Assembly (NCBI GenBank): GCA_023404805.1
Contig: JAEYAL010000136.1
Span: forward strand, 1 to 25,038
Direction of reading: 5' to 3'
Length of the DNA stretch: 25,038 nucleotides
From: Actinomycetes bacterium
GTDB lineage: Bacteria; Actinomycetota; Thermoleophilia; Solirubrobacterales; Solirubrobacteraceae
Part shown: piece by piece, positions 17,601 to 24,927 of the stretch
Layout: each line of letters opens with the position of its first letter
Numbering within the stretch: position 1 is the first letter of the stretch
Program-made: the position numbers and the translations under genes
The notes under the pieces: model-generated
What the model was told of the DNA's origin: nothing
Databases searched by the model: none
Seen by the model: the letters and a program-made list of their open reading frames with translations, nothing else

Positions 17601-17626
17601 AGTCTAGCGGGGCGAACGGACGTTCG
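17601..17626 (-). promoter_or_regulatory. uvrA promoter with LexA (SOS) box
   Basis: CGAACGGACGTTCG (17613-17626) fits the Gram-positive/actinobacterial LexA operator CGAAC-N4-GTTCG and even the stricter CGAACRNRYGTTCG form. It sits directly upstream of the minus-strand -10 hexamer TAGACT (17606-17601), which ends 7 nt before GTG 17593. LexA bound here would cover the spacer/-35, so uvrA should be DNA-damage inducible. The -35 sequence itself is weak. Confidence 0.8.
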
Positions 17627-17708
17627 GTGCTGGGCCGCGGCGGGCACGGCGTCCGGCCACCCGGAGACCCGTGCGGCGGACGCGGAACCAGCACGTCCCT
17701 GCGCCCGG

Positions 17709-17764
17709 TTGACGAATGCCGCGCTCCCAATCAGGATTTACCCGACCGGGTTTGCCCAGCAAAC
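17709..17764 (+). promoter_or_regulatory. Probable promoter of the pst operon with flanking dyads
   Basis: -35 TTGACG (17709-17714), a 17-nt spacer and -10 CAGGAT (17732-17737) form a good actinobacterial housekeeping promoter. Its start point would fall near 17744, leaving a leader of about 140 nt. Two dyads lie at the start of that leader: ACCCG-ac-CGGGT (17740-17751) and GTTTG-cccag-CAAAC (17750-17764). They could be operators or leader stems. Confidence 0.55.
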
Positions 17765-17799
17765 ACGGGGGAATCTGGACTAAAGCGATGCGACTTGGC

Positions 17800-17833
17800 G
17801 TCAAAGGCGTAAACCATGTAAACTCGGTCAGGA
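17800..17833 (+). promoter_or_regulatory. Four 9-nt-spaced direct repeats upstream of pstS (possible Pho-type operator)
   Basis: GTCAAAG (17800), GTAAACC (17809), GTAAACT (17818) and GTCAGGA (17827) begin exactly 9 nt apart. PhoB/PhoP-type regulators bind runs of direct repeats upstream of pst genes. Their usual period is 11 nt, however, so this spacing is unusual. A second possible promoter overlaps: TTGGCG (17795-17800), 18-nt spacer, TAAACT (17819-17824). Confidence 0.45.
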
Positions 17834-17877
17834 ATTGCCGATTTGCGATCGGCCCCGCACCACGGGCGTTCCCACCC

Positions 17878-17883
17878 AAGGAG
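17878..17883 (+). promoter_or_regulatory. Shine-Dalgarno site of pstS
   Basis: AAGGAG lies 4 nt before ATG 17888 and fixes that start over an in-frame ATG at 17843. This gene has a normal leader, unlike most single genes in the window. Confidence 0.75.
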
Positions 17884-17887
17884 ACAC

Positions 17888-18730
17888 ATGAAGTCCACGA
17901 CCAAGGCGGTCGCGATCACGGCCGCCCTCGGCGCCGTCGCGCTGCCGTCGTCCGCCAGCGCCGCCACCATCGCGGGCTCCGGCTCCAGCGCCAACACGCC
18001 CTACATCGAAGCGCTGTTCAAGGCCTACAAGAAGGTCGACAAGAAGAACACCTTCACGTACCTCTCGAACAACGGCAACGCCGGTGCGAAGGACGTGCAG
18101 GAGGGCCGCTCGGCCTTCGCGATCCAGACCCGCGCTCCCCTCCCGTCGGACTCGGGCCTCTCGTACTCGAAGCTGTTCCTCGACGCGCTGACGGTCTCGG
18201 TCCACCCGGACAACAAGCTCACGAACCTGCCGGTCAAGCAGGTCAAGGACATCTACACCGCCAAGACCACGGAGTGGTCGGCGTACCCGGAGTCGGGCCT
18301 CACCAGCCCGATCGCCGCGTTCGGCCGTCCCGCGACCGCTGGCCTCTTCACGTTCTTCACCGCTGCCGTGCTCGAGGGCGCTGCGCAAGCGACGAGCGTC
18401 ACCATCGCCGACAAGGACGGCGAGGTCGCCGTCGCCGTCTCGAAGAACCCGGCTGGCATCGGCTACATCGGCCTCGCCAACTCCAAGCCGGCTGCCGGCG
18501 TCAAGCGCCTCTCGCTCAACGGCGTCGCCCCGACCCCGGCGACGATCAAGAGCCTGAAGTACCCGCTCTCGCGCTACTCCTGGATCGTCCTCCCGGCGAA
18601 CAACCCGAACAAGGCCGCCGTGAAGTTCGCGGACTGGATCCGCACGAGCTACGAGGCCGGCAAGGTCCTCGAGAAGCTCGGCGCCGTCCCCGCGTTCAAC
18701 GCGAAGAAGCCCAAGAAGAAGAAGAAGTAG
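17888..18730 (+). CDS. pstS: Phosphate ABC transporter substrate-binding protein
   Basis: A 280-aa exported PstS-like binding protein, shorter than the common 320-370 aa. The signal peptide is MKSTTKAVAITAALGAVALPSSASA with cleavage before ATIAG. The mature start 'IAGSGSSANTPYIEALFKAY' matches the first phosphate-binding loop. 'LSNNGNAGAKDVQEGRSAFAIQTRAPL' corresponds to the usual 'GSG.GI..F..G..DFG.SDAPL' region but is altered. 'LPVKQVKDIYTAKTTEWSA' and 'NPAGIGYIGLA' are also typical. There is no lipobox Cys, although Gram-positive PstS proteins are usually lipoproteins. The last 11 residues, AKKPKKKKK with a preceding N, are almost all Lys. pstC starts 10 nt downstream. Substrate assignment rests mainly on the complete pstCAB that follows. 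Confidence 0.88.
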   Translation: MKSTTKAVAITAALGAVALPSSASAATIAGSGSSANTPYIEALFKAYKKVDKKNTFTYLSNNGNAGAKDVQEGRSAFAIQTRAPLPSDSGLSYSKLFLDALTVSVHPDNKLTNLPVKQVKDIYTAKTTEWSAYPESGLTSPIAAFGRPATAGLFTFFTAAVLEGAAQATSVTIADKDGEVAVAVSKNPAGIGYIGLANSKPAAGVKRLSLNGVAPTPATIKSLKYPLSRYSWIVLPANNPNKAAVKFADWIRTSYEAGKVLEKLGAVPAFNAKKPKKKKK

Positions 18731-18740
18731 GGACGCTTCC

Positions 18741-19745
18741 TTGGACCTCGAGGTTCAGCCCTCGCAGGCCGCCCCGCGCGGCCTGCAGTCCGACCGGAAC
18801 GCCGAGCTGCTGCTCGGCGTTCTGGTCGTCGGCGTGGTCGCGGTCGTCATCGCGATCATCCTGTTCGTGTTCCGCGAGGGCCTGCCCTCCTTCCAGCACA
18901 ACGGATGGTCGTGGTTCGGCAGCGGCGGCAACGTCGACCGCCAGACCGAGGCGATCTTCTCGTCGGCGAACTTCAAGCAGGAGTACGTCTACGAGTTCAA
19001 CGCCTGGCCCATCATCTGGGGCACGATCCTCGTGACCGGGTTCGCGGTCGCGATCAGCTTCGTCGCCGGCCTGTTCGTCGCCGTGTTCATCGTCGAGTTC
19101 GCGCCCGACTGGATGCGGCGCGTCCTCGAGCCCGTGCTGCGGCTGCTCGCCAGCGTGCCATCCGTGATCATGGGCCTGCTCGGCGTACTGATCGTGGTGC
19201 CCTTCGTCGGCCAGCAGATCATCACCGACGAGATGCGGCGCTCGGTCTCGTACGTCGTCTCGCTCAACGGCTACTCGCTGCTGTCCGGCGTCCTGATCCT
19301 GACCCTGATGATCGCCCCGCTCATGACGGCGGTCTTCGTCGACGGCCTCCGTTCGGTCCCGCGCGGCTGGCTCGAAGGCTCGCTCGGGCTCGGCATCAAC
19401 CGCTGGCGCACGTTCTGGAAGATCGGCGTCCGGACCGCCCGCCCCGCGCTGGTCGCCGGCACAGTCCTGGCCACCGCCCGCGCGATGGGCGAGGTCATCA
19501 TGCTCGCGATGGTCTGCGGCGGGATCGGCTTCGCGCCGAACCCCGCCGACGGCCTGATCTTCTTCGTCGAGCCGACCAAGCCGATCGCCGCGGCGATCCT
19601 GCAGTCGGCCGAGGAGCTGACCTCGCCGCCGATGCGCGACACCATCTTCGCGATGGCGTCGGTGCTCCTGTTCTCGTCGCTGTTCCTGTCGCTCGCCGGC
19701 TGGGCTGCGAAGCAACCCATGAAGAAGTACGGGGTCCGCGCATGA
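18741..19745 (+). CDS. pstC: Phosphate ABC transporter permease PstC
   Basis: A 334-aa inner-membrane permease with six helices expected. The first is LLLGVLVVGVVAVVIAIILFVF after a short cytoplasmic N-terminus. PstC landmarks include 'LPSFQHNGWSWFG', 'RVLEPVLRLLASVPSVIMGLLG' (the conserved 'LA.VPSV..G..G'), and the ATPase-coupling loop 'GLRSVPRGWLEGSLGLGINRWRTFWKIGVRTARPALVAG'. The start is TTG 18741, the only suitable initiator after the pstS stop; there is no strong Shine-Dalgarno, so translation may depend on coupling. The stop overlaps the pstA ATG (ATGA). With PstA it forms the membrane channel for phosphate import. Confidence 0.94.
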   Translation: MDLEVQPSQAAPRGLQSDRNAELLLGVLVVGVVAVVIAIILFVFREGLPSFQHNGWSWFGSGGNVDRQTEAIFSSANFKQEYVYEFNAWPIIWGTILVTGFAVAISFVAGLFVAVFIVEFAPDWMRRVLEPVLRLLASVPSVIMGLLGVLIVVPFVGQQIITDEMRRSVSYVVSLNGYSLLSGVLILTLMIAPLMTAVFVDGLRSVPRGWLEGSLGLGINRWRTFWKIGVRTARPALVAGTVLATARAMGEVIMLAMVCGGIGFAPNPADGLIFFVEPTKPIAAAILQSAEELTSPPMRDTIFAMASVLLFSSLFLSLAGWAAKQPMKKYGVRA

Positions 19746-20773
19746 CCCAGGCCGCGCCGCCGACCACCCCTCCGGCCGCCTCCTCATCGCCAACCGACGC
19801 TCCGACGAACGCTCCGGACCCAGCCCCGCCGGCGCCGCGCAAGCGGTCGGCCCGGGACTCCAGCGCCTCGTGGCGCTGGACGGACCGCCTCGGACTCGCG
19901 ATCGCGTGGATCCTCGGTGTCACGTTTCTGGTCATCACGGTCGGGCTCGTCGTCTTCCTGTGCGTGCAGGGCATCCGGTTCATCAAGCCGGAGCTGTTCG
20001 TCACCTCGCCGTCGGCGGGCTTCTCGGAGTCCGAGACCGGCGGCTTCCTCGACCCGCTGATCGGCACCTTCGCGATGGTGATCATGGCCATGGCCCTCGC
20101 CTTCCCGGCTGGCCTCGGCATCGGCGTGTGGCTCAGCGAGTACGGCCGGCCCGCGTGGCTGGCGCGCGTGACCGAGTCGACCATCGAGATGATCGCCGGA
20201 ACGCCGTCGATCGTGTTCGCGCTCTTCGGCGTCCTGCTCTTCCAGAACCCGGCGCTGGCGTTCTTCAGCCAGGAGACCGACGGCATCGTCTACGGCCGGT
20301 CGTTCTTCGCCGCCGCGTTCATGCTGTCGTTCATCGCGCTGCCGCTGATCGTCGCCAACGTGCGCGAAGGGCTCCAGGCGATCCCGGGCCACGTGCGCGA
20401 GGCGTCCTACGCGGTCGGCAAGACCAAGATCACCACGACGCGCCGGATCCTCCTGCCCGCTGCGCGGCCGTCAGTCGTGACCGGCGCGATGCTCGGCGTC
20501 GGCCGGATCATCGGCGACACCGCGATCATCATCCTGCTGCTCGGCGCGACCTTGAAGATGGTCCCCGCGGGCGACACGCCGCTGCTGTCGACCCTCCAGG
20601 GCACGGGCAGCACGCTCACCAGCTTCGTGTACCAGAACGCCCCTACCGGGGAAGCGAACCAGCCGGAGAAGGCCTATGCCGCTGCCTTCGTCCTGCTGAC
20701 GCTGGTGCTCATCCTGAACTTCGCGGTCGACGTCGCCGTGCGGCGGGGAAGGAAGATGGCATGGGGTTCCTGA
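19742..20773 (+). CDS. pstA: Phosphate ABC transporter permease PstA
   Basis: A 343-aa permease starting at ATG 19742, overlapping pstC by 4 nt. The first ~45 residues are a Pro/Ala/Ser-rich cytoplasmic extension (TPPAASSSPTDAPTNAPDPAPPAPRKR), longer than usual. Membrane helices start at about residue 55. PstA landmarks are 'TESTIEMIAGTPSIVFALFG', and the coupling loop 'LQAIPGHVREASYAVGKTKITTTRRILLPAARPSVVTGAMLGVGRIIGDTA'. It pairs with PstC. The 3' end overlaps pstB by 13 nt. Confidence 0.94.
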   Translation: MTQAAPPTTPPAASSSPTDAPTNAPDPAPPAPRKRSARDSSASWRWTDRLGLAIAWILGVTFLVITVGLVVFLCVQGIRFIKPELFVTSPSAGFSESETGGFLDPLIGTFAMVIMAMALAFPAGLGIGVWLSEYGRPAWLARVTESTIEMIAGTPSIVFALFGVLLFQNPALAFFSQETDGIVYGRSFFAAAFMLSFIALPLIVANVREGLQAIPGHVREASYAVGKTKITTTRRILLPAARPSVVTGAMLGVGRIIGDTAIIILLLGATLKMVPAGDTPLLSTLQGTGSTLTSFVYQNAPTGEANQPEKAYAAAFVLLTLVLILNFAVDVAVRRGRKMAWGS

Positions 20774-21735
20774 AGCCGCTGCCCGTCCGCAAGCTGCCGC
20801 TCGAGGGCTCCGACCCGACGATCGTCTCGGCTGGTCCGGTCACGCGAGTGCCGGAGGAGTCTGCTGCGGCCAACGGCCATGCAGGCGGCGCGCTCAACGG
20901 GCACGCCAACGGCCACAACGGCCACGCGACGGCATCGACGTTCGTCGGCGCCGAGCGCAAGGTCCAATCGGCGACGCTTGCGATCGACCGCATGCACGTG
21001 GAGGACGTGACGCTCTCCTACGCCGGCAAGGTCGCCGTGAACTCGGTGTCGCTGCCGATCCGCCAGGGCGAGGTGCTCGCGCTGATCGGCCCGTCGGGCT
21101 GCGGCAAGACGACGCTGCTGCGTTCGCTCAACCGCCTGACCGAGCTCACGAAGACCGCGTCGCTGGACGGCACGATCTCGCTCGACGGCGAGGACATCTC
21201 GTCGCTGGAGCCGACCGCGCTGCGCCGCCGCGTGACGATGGTGTTCCAGCAGCCGAACCCGTTCCCGATGAGCGTGTTCGACAACGTCGCGTACGTGCTG
21301 CGCGAGCAGGCGTCGCGGCGTCCGAAGAAGGCCGCGCTGAAGGAGCGCGTCGAGCTCGCGCTCCGGCGCGCCGGCCTGTGGGAGCAGGTCAAGGACGACC
21401 TCTCGCATCCGGCGCTGCGGCTCTCCGGCGGCCAGCAGCAGCGGCTCTGCATCGCGCGGGCGCTCGCTGCCGATCCGGAGGTGCTCCTGCTCGACGAGCC
21501 GTGCTCGGCGCTCGACCCACAGTCGACGCAGGTCATCGAGGACCTGATCGTGCAGCTGCGCGAGGAGGTCGCCGTCGTGATCGTCACCCACAACCTGCAG
21601 CAGGCCTACCGCATCGCCGACCGCGTGGCGTTCATGTACCTCGGGGAGCTCGTCGAGTACGGCTCGGCCGAGCAGATCTTCGGCAACCCCCAGCAGCAGC
21701 GCACGAAGGACTACGTCAGTGGCGCGTTCGGGTAA
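20761..21735 (+). CDS. pstB: Phosphate ABC transporter ATP-binding protein with N-terminal extension
   Basis: A 324-aa ATPase. Its core from about residue 78 to the end is a standard PstB: Walker A GPSGCGKT (110-117), Q-loop VFQQPNPFPMSVFDNV (161-176), signature LSGGQQQRLCIARALA (221-236), Walker B VLLLDEPCSALDP (241-253), and switch His277. The first ~77 residues are extra and contain NGH four times between 38 and 55, in a Gly/Ala/Asn/His-rich stretch. ATG 20761 is preceded by a purine-rich GGGGAAGGAAG and lies in the pstA 3' end. ATG 20992 would give the usual ~247-aa PstB without the extension. PstB energises PstCA; in many bacteria PhoU signals through it, but no phoU is present here. Confidence 0.95.
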   Translation: MGFLKPLPVRKLPLEGSDPTIVSAGPVTRVPEESAAANGHAGGALNGHANGHNGHATASTFVGAERKVQSATLAIDRMHVEDVTLSYAGKVAVNSVSLPIRQGEVLALIGPSGCGKTTLLRSLNRLTELTKTASLDGTISLDGEDISSLEPTALRRRVTMVFQQPNPFPMSVFDNVAYVLREQASRRPKKAALKERVELALRRAGLWEQVKDDLSHPALRLSGGQQQRLCIARALAADPEVLLLDEPCSALDPQSTQVIEDLIVQLREEVAVVIVTHNLQQAYRIADRVAFMYLGELVEYGSAEQIFGNPQQQRTKDYVSGAFG

Positions 21736-22513
21736 GCCTGCGATGGCGGCGGCACTGGTGCTCACGACCGTCTCCTCTGGCGCCCTCGCCGGGTGCGAGT
21801 CGACGTTCGATCAGAACGCGCGGGCCAAGCTCGTCGCCCAGCGCGACATCGGCACGCGCACGACGCCCGTCGTCGAGGAGCGCACCGGTGAGGTGCGCGT
21901 CGACGCCGTGGCGCTGCTGCGCGACAAGCAGTCGACGGCCGTGGTGGTCGACCTCCACAGCGAGGCGGGCAAGGTCCTGACGGACGTGCCGATCACCGTC
22001 GGCGTCGTCCGCGACGGGGAGAAGATCGTGCTCAACGCCTCGGAGGAGGTGGAGTGGTTCGGCAAGCACCTGCCGTCGCTCGCGCCCGGGGCCAAAGCGA
22101 CGTGGGTCTTCCGCAGCCCGCCTGGCCGCGGCGGCAAGCCCGGCGACGAGCCCTTCGTGCGGATCGGCCCGCCGCGGACCCCGCCGATCTCCACGGCGTC
22201 GTCGCTGCCGGCGCTCCGCGTCGCGGTCGCGCCGAGTGCCGATGCTCCTGAGCCGACCACGCCCGGCCAGGTCACGGACCCGCGCCGGCCCGTCGCCCCG
22301 GGCACGGTCCGCGTCTCGATCGCCAACGGCTCGGTCCCCCAGCTCCGGCTTCCCGTGTTCGTGGTCGCCCGCGACGGCGACGAGATCGTCGCGGCCGGCG
22401 TCGGCACGCTCGAGGAGCTGCCGCGCGACACCACCCAATCCCTCGACGTACCCGTGACCGGCGACCCCGCCGCCCCGGCGCAGGCGTACGCGACCCCGAC
22501 GATCTTCGAATGA
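21719..22513 (+). CDS. Predicted lipoprotein in the pst operon, two beta-rich domains
   Basis: A 264-aa protein starting at GTG 21719 and overlapping the end of pstB by 17 nt. The N-terminus is a type II signal: basic MARSGK, then hydrophobic AAALVLTTVSSGA, and lipobox LAGC with Cys26. The body appears to hold two related beta-sandwich-like segments. The first (about 55-130) reads 'STAVVVDLHSEAGKVLTDVPITVGVVRDGEKIV...LAPGAKATWVF'. The second (about 195-262) reads 'TVRVSIANGSVPQLRLPVFVVARDGDEIVAAGVGTLEEL...QSLDVPVTGDP'. Both resemble FxLYD/CARDB-type extracellular adhesion or binding domains ('N.G...L..V.V.....DG..V..G...'). Its place directly after pstB suggests an envelope partner of the transporter, but I know of no characterised equivalent. 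Confidence 0.72.
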   Translation: MARSGKPAMAAALVLTTVSSGALAGCESTFDQNARAKLVAQRDIGTRTTPVVEERTGEVRVDAVALLRDKQSTAVVVDLHSEAGKVLTDVPITVGVVRDGEKIVLNASEEVEWFGKHLPSLAPGAKATWVFRSPPGRGGKPGDEPFVRIGPPRTPPISTASSLPALRVAVAPSADAPEPTTPGQVTDPRRPVAPGTVRVSIANGSVPQLRLPVFVVARDGDEIVAAGVGTLEELPRDTTQSLDVPVTGDPAAPAQAYATPTIFE

Positions 22514-22523
22514 GGCGCCACGG

Positions 22524-23168
22524 ATGACGACTCCCCCATCTCCGTTTGACAAATGCGACCAGTGCCAGTCGCCGGTCGATGACGCCCAGCGCTACTGCGT
22601 CGTCTGCGGCGCGCACCAGCGGCGCCCGAACGACCCCGTCGCGCGGTACTTCGCGCAGGCGCGGCGGCCCAAGGGCGCCGTCGTGGCCGTGCCCGGGTCG
22701 CAGAAGCGCACGGTCTCGACCTCGGCCGCGGCAGCGCTGATCGCGCTGCTCCCGGTCGCGGCGGGCATCGGGATCCTCGTCGGACGCGGCTCGGCAGACA
22801 GCAGCGACGCCGTGATCGAAGCGCTGAAGGCCGCGCGGGCCACGCAGGGCGTCGCGGCGGTGAACGGCGCCGGCGCCGCAGGGACCGACGACGCCGCTGC
22901 AACGGACGACGCCGACGCGGACGCCGCGGACGACGCCGACGACAGCAAGAACGACGGCCCCAAGATCGACGGCATCGAGACGTCGACGAAGCAGGCGCCG
23001 ATCATCGCGACCGGCCCGACGGGCAGCGCCCGCCAGCTCGAGGGCAGCAAGCCGACCGCCAAGGACATCGCCGAGTCCAAGAAGGCCGTCGACCAGATCA
23101 ACAAGCGCAAGGGCGATGAGTACATCAAGACCCAGCGCGACCTCCCCGACGTGATCGTGATCCCATGA
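22524..23168 (+). CDS. Zinc-ribbon single-pass membrane protein in the pst operon
   Basis: A 214-aa protein starting 10 nt after the lipoprotein gene. An N-terminal zinc ribbon has CxxC pairs Cys11/Cys14 and Cys25/Cys28 ('CDQCQSP...YCVVCG'). One membrane helix lies at about 66-87 (TSAAAALIALLPVAAGIGILVG). Beyond it is a low-complexity acidic Ala/Asp stretch (about 112-135), then a charged helical C-terminal part ending 'QRDLPDVIVIP'. The zinc ribbon should be cytoplasmic and the acidic tail outside, by the positive-inside rule (KR before the helix). The gene overlaps the next by 4 nt. Function is not recognised; small zinc-ribbon membrane proteins often act as regulatory or scaffold subunits. 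Confidence 0.72.
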   Translation: MTTPPSPFDKCDQCQSPVDDAQRYCVVCGAHQRRPNDPVARYFAQARRPKGAVVAVPGSQKRTVSTSAAAALIALLPVAAGIGILVGRGSADSSDAVIEALKAARATQGVAAVNGAGAAGTDDAAATDDADADAADDADDSKNDGPKIDGIETSTKQAPIIATGPTGSARQLEGSKPTAKDIAESKKAVDQINKRKGDEYIKTQRDLPDVIVIP

Positions 23169-23602
23169 CCAGCGTTCAGCAGCCCACCGCCGTGCAGCCT
23201 GCCGTCGGCCAGCCCGCCGCCGCTCCCGGCCAGCCGACGACCGCCCAGCCCGTCGTGCCGCCGCAGGCGCCGCTCACCACTGCCGAGCTGACCGCCCGCC
23301 GCGACCGCCTCACCGAGCAGTTCGCGCTCGCCCAGGCTGAGCTCGGCGGCGTGTTCTACGAGATGGCGATCCGCGACCACATCCGCCTCGACGTGCTCAC
23401 CAAGCGCGCCGCGGCGCTGCAGCGCGTCGACGCTGAGCTGGCCGAGGTCGAGCAGCTGCTCCGCGGCGAGGATGGCCCGGCCGCCGGGAACTGCCCGGAT
23501 TGCGGCAGCCGGCACACCGCACACGCCCGGTTCTGCTCGCGCTGCGGCTACGTGCTGCGCCCGAGCGGCATCGCGGCTGCGAAGGGAGTCCCCGCTTCAT
23601 GA
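23165..23602 (+). CDS. Coiled-coil protein with C-terminal zinc ribbon in the pst operon
   Basis: A 145-aa soluble protein overlapping the previous gene by 4 nt (ATGA). It has a Pro/Gln/Ala-rich disordered N-terminus (1-37), a continuous charged helix with coiled-coil character at about 38-103 ('TTAELTARRDRLTEQFALAQAEL...LQRVDAELAEVEQLLRGE'), and a C-terminal zinc ribbon with Cys110/Cys113 and Cys124/Cys127 ('CPDCGSRHTAHARFCSRCG'). No export signal is visible, so it is cytoplasmic. It shares the zinc-ribbon theme with its neighbour and may dimerise with it or bridge it to the transporter. I do not recognise a described family. Confidence 0.72.
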   Translation: MTSVQQPTAVQPAVGQPAAAPGQPTTAQPVVPPQAPLTTAELTARRDRLTEQFALAQAELGGVFYEMAIRDHIRLDVLTKRAAALQRVDAELAEVEQLLRGEDGPAAGNCPDCGSRHTAHARFCSRCGYVLRPSGIAAAKGVPAS

Positions 23603-24927
23603 CGCGGATGCAGCTATTGCTGGTCGGCGTGCTGTCGACGCTCGCCACGATCCTCGTGCTCGTCGGCAGCGACGGCAAGTCGGGGCTGTCTGAGGCGGCC
23701 GAGCGCGCGCTCGCTGGCGGGACGCCTGTGGCAGCGACGGGCGACGTGGCTGGCACGACGGCCAGCTCCACCGACGCCGCAACGACGACGCCGGCGTCGA
23801 CGGACGCCTCGACTGCCGCGGCGAGCGATACCGAGACGCCGACCGTCGCCGCGACCGCTGGCGAGGACGCCACCGGCGAGACCGCTGCGGCCGATACCGA
23901 CAGCGATGACTCCGGCGACGACGAGACGCCGGCTGCAACGACCCCGTCGGACGAGCCGCCGGAGACGAACATCAAGCATGTGTTCGTGATCACCCTGCAG
24001 GGCCGGGGCTTCGACGCTGCGTTCGGCAGCGGCTCCGCGGCGCCGTACCTCTCGGGCGAGCTGCGCGGCAAGGGCACGCTGCTCACGAAGTTCTCATCGC
24101 TCGGCAAGTCCGACCTCGCCGACCGCCTGGCGTTCATCGGCGGCCAGCCGCCGAACGCCGCGACGAAGGCCGGCTGCGCCACGTACCAGGAGATCCCGCC
24201 GCTGACCGATGTCGCCAAGGGCGGGCTCATCACCGCCGACGGCTGCGTCTACCCGAACTCGGTCGTGTCACTCGGCGACCAGGTCACCAGCAACCGCCTC
24301 ACCTGGCAGGCGTACGCCGAGGACCACGAGAAGGGGCCGGGCGGCGCAGCAGCGACCTGCCGGCGCCCGGTCTCAAATGAGGCCGACACGACCCAGTCGC
24401 CGCGCGCCGGGGACGCATACGCGGCCAAGAACAACCCGTTCATCTACTTCCACTCGCTGCTCGACCTGAGCGGCTGCGATGCCGACGTCGGCCCGCTGAC
24501 GAAGCTCGACGCCGATCTCGCTGACCCGAAGGCGACGCCGAACTTCTCCTATATCGCGCCGAACCTCTGCCACGACGGCAGCGACCAGCCTGCGTGCGAC
24601 GGCCAGAGCGGCCTCGCCGGCGCCGATGCGTTCCTCAAGACGGTCGTCCCGAAGATCCTCGCGTCGAAGGCCTACACGGAGGCCGGCCTGCTCGCGATCA
24701 CGTTCGCAGGCGGCCCGTCGGATGAGCCGAGCCGCAACGGCACGCTGCTGCTCTCGCGGTTCGCGCAGGCCGGCGGCACCGACGAGACGGAGCTGGACCC
24801 CTACGGGCTGCTGCGCACCGTCGAGGACGTGCTCGGCATCAAGCCGCTCGGCAAGGCGGCCGACGCGAAGTCCGTCTCCGGCACCGTGCTGGCTTCGGCG
24901 AAGATCTTCACCGAAGGGGATGGCTAG
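23599..24927 (+). CDS. Membrane-anchored phosphoesterase-family (acid phosphatase/phospholipase C fold) protein, catalytic motifs degenerate
   Basis: A 442-aa protein overlapping the previous gene by 4 nt. Residues 5-23 form an uncleaved membrane anchor, 40-122 a Thr/Ala/Ser/Asp-rich linker, and 126-440 a domain like the phosphoesterase family (PF04185 type). Supporting matches are 'HVFVITL...FD..FG..SAAPYLSGELRGKGTLLTKF', 'GGQPPN', 'PNFSYIAPNLCHDG', 'FLKTVVPKILASKAY', 'GLLAITF' and 'LLRTVEDVLGI'. Yet the residues that normally act are changed. The usual 'ENK.YD' metal motif is QGRGFD (134-139), 'GH.SLDNY' around the nucleophile is GKSDLADR (169-176), and 'ITFDE' is ITFAG (367-371). It therefore looks like a non-enzymatic relative, perhaps binding phosphate or a phosphorylated ligand outside the membrane. 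The start ATG 23599 is supported by the ATGA overlap. Confidence 0.8.
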   Translation: MTRMQLLLVGVLSTLATILVLVGSDGKSGLSEAAERALAGGTPVAATGDVAGTTASSTDAATTTPASTDASTAAASDTETPTVAATAGEDATGETAAADTDSDDSGDDETPAATTPSDEPPETNIKHVFVITLQGRGFDAAFGSGSAAPYLSGELRGKGTLLTKFSSLGKSDLADRLAFIGGQPPNAATKAGCATYQEIPPLTDVAKGGLITADGCVYPNSVVSLGDQVTSNRLTWQAYAEDHEKGPGGAAATCRRPVSNEADTTQSPRAGDAYAAKNNPFIYFHSLLDLSGCDADVGPLTKLDADLADPKATPNFSYIAPNLCHDGSDQPACDGQSGLAGADAFLKTVVPKILASKAYTEAGLLAITFAGGPSDEPSRNGTLLLSRFAQAGGTDETELDPYGLLRTVEDVLGIKPLGKAADAKSVSGTVLASAKIFTEGDG

